NCBI GenBank assembly: GCA_016935955.1
Contig: JAFGPY010000061.1
Coordinates: forward strand, 1 to 10,170
DNA from: Planctomycetota bacterium
GTDB lineage: Bacteria > Planctomycetota > Phycisphaerae > FEN-1346 > JAACEH01
Direction of reading: 5' to 3'
DNA: 10,170 bases
The translations under genes and the position numbers were made by a program. Each line of letters starts with the position of its first letter. Position 1 is the stretch's first letter. The notes under the pieces are model-generated. The model had not been told where the DNA came from, searched no databases, and saw nothing but the letters and a program-made list of their open reading frames with translations. Positions 6,336-10,170 of the stretch are shown here, in pieces.

Positions 6336-8812
6336 ACCGTCCGACTCTGGCACACGGCGTCATTGCGATGGTCGGCCTCCTGATCTGGTTGCTGCTGGTG
6401 GCGTCGCCGCTGGTGATCACGGCGGCGTCGACGGCCGGCGACTGGACGGTTGCAGGGCAGGCCTACTCGTCGCACACGCTGCACGGCCTGATGATCCGCA
6501 GCATCGGCCTGGCTGCGGCCGTGGCCCTCGGCGCTGTCGTGCTGGGTTACCTTCCGGGTCGTCTGTTCGCCTCTGCGGCCCGGGGACGGATGTTGTTGTT
6601 CTGGCTGATGCTGGCGCCGCTGCTGTGGCCCAGGTACGTCACGTACTACGTCTGGTCGCTATTGCTGAGCCCGACGACGCCCATCGGCCGCATCATGGCC
6701 GGGCAGCCGATCGAGGTCAACCAGTGGATCGGGGCCGCAGTTGCTTCGGTCGTGCAGGTGCTGTGGTATTGGCCCCTGGCGGCCCTGGTGATTGCCCAGG
6801 GCTGGCGGAACATCGACGATGAACTGCTCGGCGCGGCCCGCATGGACGCCGGCCCGTGGCAGCGGATGTCGCACATTACGTTGCCACTGCTCGGTCGCTC
6901 GCTGGCCATGGCCTTCGCGGTCTGTTTCGTGCTGGTGCTCTGTGAGTACGGGACCTTTCACTTGGCGGGGGTACGAACCTACGGCACCGAGCTGGCCGTC
7001 ATCTACGAGGCCACCGGGTCGAGCGAAGCCGTCGCGCGGGCGTCGTTGCCGCTCGTCGGGATCGCCCTGGTTCTGGTGATCGCTCTGGGTCGCGGGATTC
7101 GGCTGCTTGCGGCCTCGCAGGAGACGCCGCTCGCTCCCGCGACCGCCTCGTGTGGTCACTGGGTGATGGTGGTTGTGTTGCTGGGCCTGTCGTTGCTTGC
7201 GCCGCTGGGACTTCTTCTTATGAGCGTTCGGGACTTCGCCCCCTTCATGCAGTTCTGGAGCCTTCAACGGGACGGGCTCGCCAACGCCCTGTCCGCCGCC
7301 GCACTGGCCGCTGTGCTGGCGCTGGCCATGGCCGGGGCCGCCGTCATCCTGGAGCATTCCGGGCGCTGGGCGTGGACGGTTTCGCGGCTGATGCAGGTCA
7401 CGTTGCTCGTGGCGATGTTCGTTCCGGGATCGCTTGTCGGGGTGGTCCTGCTGCGGGCCGCGCCGCACACGCCGGGGATGTCCGGGCTGCTGGACCGGTG
7501 GCCCGCCGTGGCCCTGGGGCAGGCTGTCCGTTTTGCGGGATTGGCGCTGCTGGTGTTGATGACAGCCCGTCAGGCGATTGACCGGCGATGCCAGGAGATG
7601 GCCCGGGTGGACGGGGCCGGAACGCTGGCCCTGTGGCGCTACATCCATTGGCCGCTGCTCTGGCCGACGCTGCTGGCGGCGCTGGTGCTCGTGGCCGTCT
7701 TCAGCCTGACCGAATTGTCCGCGACGATGCTGCTGTTGCCGCCGGGAGTGCCGCACTTCACCCAGCGGCTGCTCAACCAGATGCACTATGCCCGTGACGA
7801 GCACGTCATCGCGTCGTGCCTGCTGCTGACGACCGTCTTCCTGGGCATCGGCGGATTGACGGCTGCACTCGTTGCCGTGAAGGGACGGCGAGCTGCGATG
7901 GTGGCCCTGGCTGCTGCAGTCGGGGCGTGTTGTCTTGGCGGTTGCGATTCGGCGCCGTCGCCTTGGGGCTCGCCGGAGTTTTGCGGCTCCCTGGGCAGCA
8001 GCGGGTCCGGTGACGGAGAGTTCCTCTACCCGCGGGCCATCGACCTGGACGGCGACGGCAACCTGTTCGTCGTCGACCGGACCGGCCGCATTCAGCACCT
8101 TGCCCGGGACGGAACGGCCCTGACGGTCTTTCGCATGCCGGACATCGAAGCCGGGTACCCCACGGGTCTGAGCGTCGGTCCGGACGGGCTGCTCTACGTG
8201 GCCGACACGCACTACCATCGCGTGATGATCTTCCAGGCGGACGGGCAGCTTATGCGCCAGTTCGGCGAGTTCGGCGAGGGGGACGGGCAGTTCATCTACC
8301 CGACGGACGTTGCCTTCGCGCCGGACGGGCGTGTGTTCGTCAGCGAGTATGGCGGCAACGACCGCGTCAGCATCTACTCGGCCGAGGGGCAATTCCTGGG
8401 CAGCTTCGGCCGACTGGGCAGCGGTCGCGAGGAGTTCTCGCGTCCATCGGCGCTCTGTGTCGACGCCGAGCGCGGGTTGCTCTATGTGGCCGACGCCTGC
8501 AACCATCGCATCGTCAGTTACACGCTCGACGGCAAACTGGTGGCGATCATCGGCTCGGTCGGCCAGGACCTGGGGCAGTTCCGCTATCCCTACGACCTGG
8601 CCCTGATGGACGACGGCTCGCTGCTGATCTGCGAATACGGCAACAACCGCATTCAGCGGATCGCCCCGGACGGCAAGTCGCTGGGCTGCTACGGCACGGC
8701 AGGCCGCCAGATGGGGCAACTCGCGTACCCGTGGGGCCTGGCCGTGGACCGCAAGTCGAGAGTCTACGTCGTGGACGCCGGCAACAACCGTGTCCAGGTG
8801 TGGCAGCTATGA
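6332..8812 (+). CDS. FbpB-like ABC permease fused in frame to an NHL-repeat beta-propeller
   Basis: This is one uninterrupted 826-codon frame. Residues 1-515 form a double binding-protein-dependent permease with about 12 helices. It has two EAA loops for ATPase docking: E164-L-L-G-A-A-R-M-D-A-G ending at ITLP, and E422-M-A-R-V-D-G-A-G ending at IHWP. Each half therefore looks functional. The last permease helix (about 490-515) runs straight into KGRR (517-520), a hydrophobic stretch and the lipobox LGGC538, like a lipoprotein signal. Residues 545-826 are six NHL-type repeats with recurrent YP, DG, LYVAD and NNRV/NHRI motifs, enough for one six-bladed propeller. FbpB-type permeases normally end near residue 515, so the propeller is an addition. 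Helix count and positive charges put the propeller outside the cytoplasm. The gene overlaps both neighbours by ATGA and lacks a strong Shine-Dalgarno, suggesting coupled translation. No ATPase gene is present within the window. A sequencing error that merged two genes is possible but would need loss of an in-frame stop. Confidence 0.88.
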   Translation: MNRPTLAHGVIAMVGLLIWLLLVASPLVITAASTAGDWTVAGQAYSSHTLHGLMIRSIGLAAAVALGAVVLGYLPGRLFASAARGRMLLFWLMLAPLLWPRYVTYYVWSLLLSPTTPIGRIMAGQPIEVNQWIGAAVASVVQVLWYWPLAALVIAQGWRNIDDELLGAARMDAGPWQRMSHITLPLLGRSLAMAFAVCFVLVLCEYGTFHLAGVRTYGTELAVIYEATGSSEAVARASLPLVGIALVLVIALGRGIRLLAASQETPLAPATASCGHWVMVVVLLGLSLLAPLGLLLMSVRDFAPFMQFWSLQRDGLANALSAAALAAVLALAMAGAAVILEHSGRWAWTVSRLMQVTLLVAMFVPGSLVGVVLLRAAPHTPGMSGLLDRWPAVALGQAVRFAGLALLVLMTARQAIDRRCQEMARVDGAGTLALWRYIHWPLLWPTLLAALVLVAVFSLTELSATMLLLPPGVPHFTQRLLNQMHYARDEHVIASCLLLTTVFLGIGGLTAALVAVKGRRAAMVALAAAVGACCLGGCDSAPSPWGSPEFCGSLGSSGSGDGEFLYPRAIDLDGDGNLFVVDRTGRIQHLARDGTALTVFRMPDIEAGYPTGLSVGPDGLLYVADTHYHRVMIFQADGQLMRQFGEFGEGDGQFIYPTDVAFAPDGRVFVSEYGGNDRVSIYSAEGQFLGSFGRLGSGREEFSRPSALCVDAERGLLYVADACNHRIVSYTLDGKLVAIIGSVGQDLGQFRYPYDLALMDDGSLLICEYGNNRIQRIAPDGKSLGCYGTAGRQMGQLAYPWGLAVDRKSRVYVVDAGNNRVQVWQL
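7877..7945 (+). other. Internal lipoprotein-like signal peptide and possible internal start in the permease-propeller gene
   Basis: From the in-frame GTG at 7877 the frame reads V-K-G-R-R, then AAMVALAAAVGACC, then LGGC with Cys codon 7943-7945. This is a textbook lipoprotein signal layout of basic n-region, hydrophobic core and lipobox, 23 residues to the Cys. An in-frame ATG also occurs at 7898, with AGGGA 12 bases before it. Either codon could start a separate propeller lipoprotein. Alternatively the segment is a thirteenth helix in a one-piece protein, perhaps cut by signal peptidase II. Confidence 0.55.
7964..8809 (+). repeat. Six NHL repeats forming a predicted six-bladed propeller
   Basis: Protein repeats start near residues 563, 608, 654, 702, 750 and 797 of the fusion, at periods of about 45-48 residues. 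Each has an aromatic-Pro entry (YP, or RP in repeat 4), and all but two have a hydrophobic-V-A/V-D or SEY/CEY strand and an N-N/H-R turn. The last repeat stops after its VQVWQL strand, while residues about 548-562 resemble the missing closing strand and loop. The ring can thus be closed by pairing the N- and C-terminal ends, as is usual in propellers. NHL domains bind proteins, sugars or other ligands; no catalytic motif is visible. Confidence 0.8.
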
Positions 8813-10170
8813 TCGCCATGTACTCGATCCATTTCGATCGCCCGCTGTGGCTGCTTGCGGCCCTGACGGCGGTGCCGGTCATCTGGCTGGCATGGCGGCA
8901 CTTGGCCGCCCTGGGTCGCGTGCGCCGTATTGCCGCCGCAGTCTGTCGCGTGCTGGTGATTCTGTTGCTTGCAGCCCTGCTGGCCCACCCGTCGCTCCGC
9001 AAGCAGCACGATCAGGTGACCGTGCTCGTTGGCATCGATCGCAGCCGCTCGGTGCCCGAGGCCTTGCGGCAATCGGCGCTGCAGTATCTGCGCGACGCCC
9101 TGGCCGAGAAACCGTCGGGCGACCAGGTGGCCGTCATCGATCTGGCCGAGCGGCCGATGATCGAGAAACTGCCGGGCAAGGACACCGGGGTCGACGAACG
9201 CGTGCCCAGCCTGATGGGGCACCACACGAATCTGGCGGCGGCCGTTCAACTGGCGCTGGCCATCGCTCCGTCCGACACGGCCAATCGCATCCTGCTGGTC
9301 AGCGACGGCAACCAGACGCTCGGCGACGTGCTGGAGACGGCCCGGGTGGCCGCGACGAACCATGTGCCGATCGACGTACTGGCCCTGCAGTACAACTATG
9401 ATCGCGAGGTCATTCTCAAACGCGTCGTGACGCCGCAGACCGCCCGCACCGGGCAGACCATTTCCGTCCGTTTCGTCCTGCAGAGCACGGCGGAATCCAG
9501 GGGGCGGCTGAACCTGACGCTCAACAACCGCGTGGTGGACCTCGATCCCGACAGCGACTCGTTCGGTGCACCGGTCACGCTGCGGCCCGGAACGAACGTC
9601 AAGACCGTGCAGTTGCCTATCGGCGACAAGGGACTCTACGAGTTCGAGGCCCGCTTCGATCCGGACGACGGGCAGCAGGACACGCTCGAACAGAATAACA
9701 CGGCCGGCAGCGCGACGTTCGTCGCCGGACCTGGGCACATCCTCGTGGTCGACCAGGGTGACGGTGCGGGCCGGCAGATCGCCGAGGCCCTGACCGAGGC
9801 CGGCGTCAACGTGCAGTCGGCCGCCGTCGGGCAGTTTCCCTATCAGCTGACGGAGATGCTCGACATCGACGGCATCGTGCTGGCCAACATGCCGTGCCAC
9901 CAGTTCACGCTGGCCCAGCAGGAGATGATCTGCCAGTACGTCAAGGAACTGGGCGGTGGTCTGGTGATGGTCGGCGGCCCGGATGCCTTCGGGGCGGGGG
10001 GCTGGATCGGCTCGCCGGTAGCCGAGATTCTGCCCGTGGACGTCGACCCGATGCAGCGCAAGCAGATGCCCAAGGGGACTCTGGCCCTGATCATGCACAG
10101 CTGCGAGATGCCCGACGGCAACTACTGGGGCCAGCAGGTGGCCATCGCCGCCGTGAAGGCCCTCAGTTCG
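8809..10170 (+). CDS. BatA-like von Willebrand factor A protein with amidotransferase-like domain (3' end beyond window)
   Basis: 454 codons are visible with no stop; the gene continues past the right edge. It starts with an ATG overlapping the permease-propeller stop (ATGA at 8809-8812), with AGGTG eight bases upstream. Two N-terminal helices (about 12-28 and 42-60) resemble the BatA-type anchor. A von Willebrand A domain (about 70-195) has a complete metal-ion site: D77-R-S79-R-S81, T140 and D166-G. A beta-rich, Ig-like segment (about 200-305) follows. Then comes a class-I glutamine-amidotransferase-like domain (about 309-415) with GGGLVMVGGPDAFG (382-395), lacking a recognisable catalytic Cys elbow, so it is probably non-enzymatic. 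The visible end, LALIMHSCEMPDGN (425-438), looks like the opening strand of a second von Willebrand domain. Such proteins occur in MoxR/BatA-type envelope operons. Its partner is unknown; co-translation with the permease-propeller suggests a shared complex. Confidence 0.88.
   Translation, partial: MIAMYSIHFDRPLWLLAALTAVPVIWLAWRHLAALGRVRRIAAAVCRVLVILLLAALLAHPSLRKQHDQVTVLVGIDRSRSVPEALRQSALQYLRDALAEKPSGDQVAVIDLAERPMIEKLPGKDTGVDERVPSLMGHHTNLAAAVQLALAIAPSDTANRILLVSDGNQTLGDVLETARVAATNHVPIDVLALQYNYDREVILKRVVTPQTARTGQTISVRFVLQSTAESRGRLNLTLNNRVVDLDPDSDSFGAPVTLRPGTNVKTVQLPIGDKGLYEFEARFDPDDGQQDTLEQNNTAGSATFVAGPGHILVVDQGDGAGRQIAEALTEAGVNVQSAAVGQFPYQLTEMLDIDGIVLANMPCHQFTLAQQEMICQYVKELGGGLVMVGGPDAFGAGGWIGSPVAEILPVDVDPMQRKQMPKGTLALIMHSCEMPDGNYWGQQVAIAAVKALSS

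Noticed and set aside
6659..8719. A 686-codon open frame on the minus strand opposite the permease-propeller gene
   Set aside because: It mirrors a strong real gene in high-GC DNA. Its translation is Gln/Arg/His/Pro-rich with no domain, and it has no start context.
8764..10098. A 444-codon minus-strand frame opposite the von Willebrand gene
   Set aside because: The plus strand carries clear von Willebrand and amidotransferase motifs; the minus frame is His/Gln/Arg-rich shadow sequence.
1..10170. CRISPR arrays, tRNA/rRNA genes, transposases, attachment sites
   Set aside because: No spaced direct repeats, cloverleaf-like segments, transposase motifs or terminal inverted repeats were seen on either strand.

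Overview
The window is high-GC bacterial DNA. Genes are packed into overlapping units, and no rRNA, tRNA, CRISPR or insertion sequence is visible. The gene mix (a BatA/glutamine-amidotransferase-like von Willebrand protein, a DUF4175-like coiled-coil membrane protein, an NtrC-type two-component pair and an NHL propeller) looks most like Planctomycetota. That placement is inference from gene style; no phylogenetic marker is present.

Layout. At the far left (1-13, minus) only the first four codons of a gene are in view, preceded by an excellent Shine-Dalgarno sequence. Positions 14-372 are non-coding and carry a few small inverted repeats. Positions 373-3248 (minus) hold a two-component system, a membrane histidine kinase followed with an ATGA overlap by a sigma-54-dependent response regulator. 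Positions 3249-3565 are a divergent intergenic region with a plausible plus-strand sigma-70-type promoter whose -35 overlaps a palindrome. From 3566 to the right edge runs a plus-strand operon of four genes, each overlapping the next by 4-8 bases: (1) a three-helix membrane protein with a long Lys/Glu coiled coil and a Cys/Gly-rich segment; (2) an AfuA/FbpA-like solute-binding lipoprotein; (3) a double-domain FbpB-like ABC permease continuous in frame with a six-repeat NHL beta-propeller; (4) a BatA-like von Willebrand factor A protein with an amidotransferase-like domain, cut by the window end.

How they may work together. The kinase/regulator pair is transcribed away from the operon and could control it, although I found no convincing -24/-12 promoter in the shared intergenic region. 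Translational coupling implies that the binding protein, permease-propeller and von Willebrand protein are made together. No ATPase gene is present within the window, although both permease halves keep their ATPase-docking (EAA) loops.

The most notable item is the permease-propeller fusion. At the junction there is what looks like a complete lipoprotein signal peptide (KGRR n-region, hydrophobic core, LGGC lipobox), directly after the last permease helix. This could be a true one-piece protein with an extracytoplasmic propeller, a precursor cut internally, or two proteins made from one frame by an internal start.
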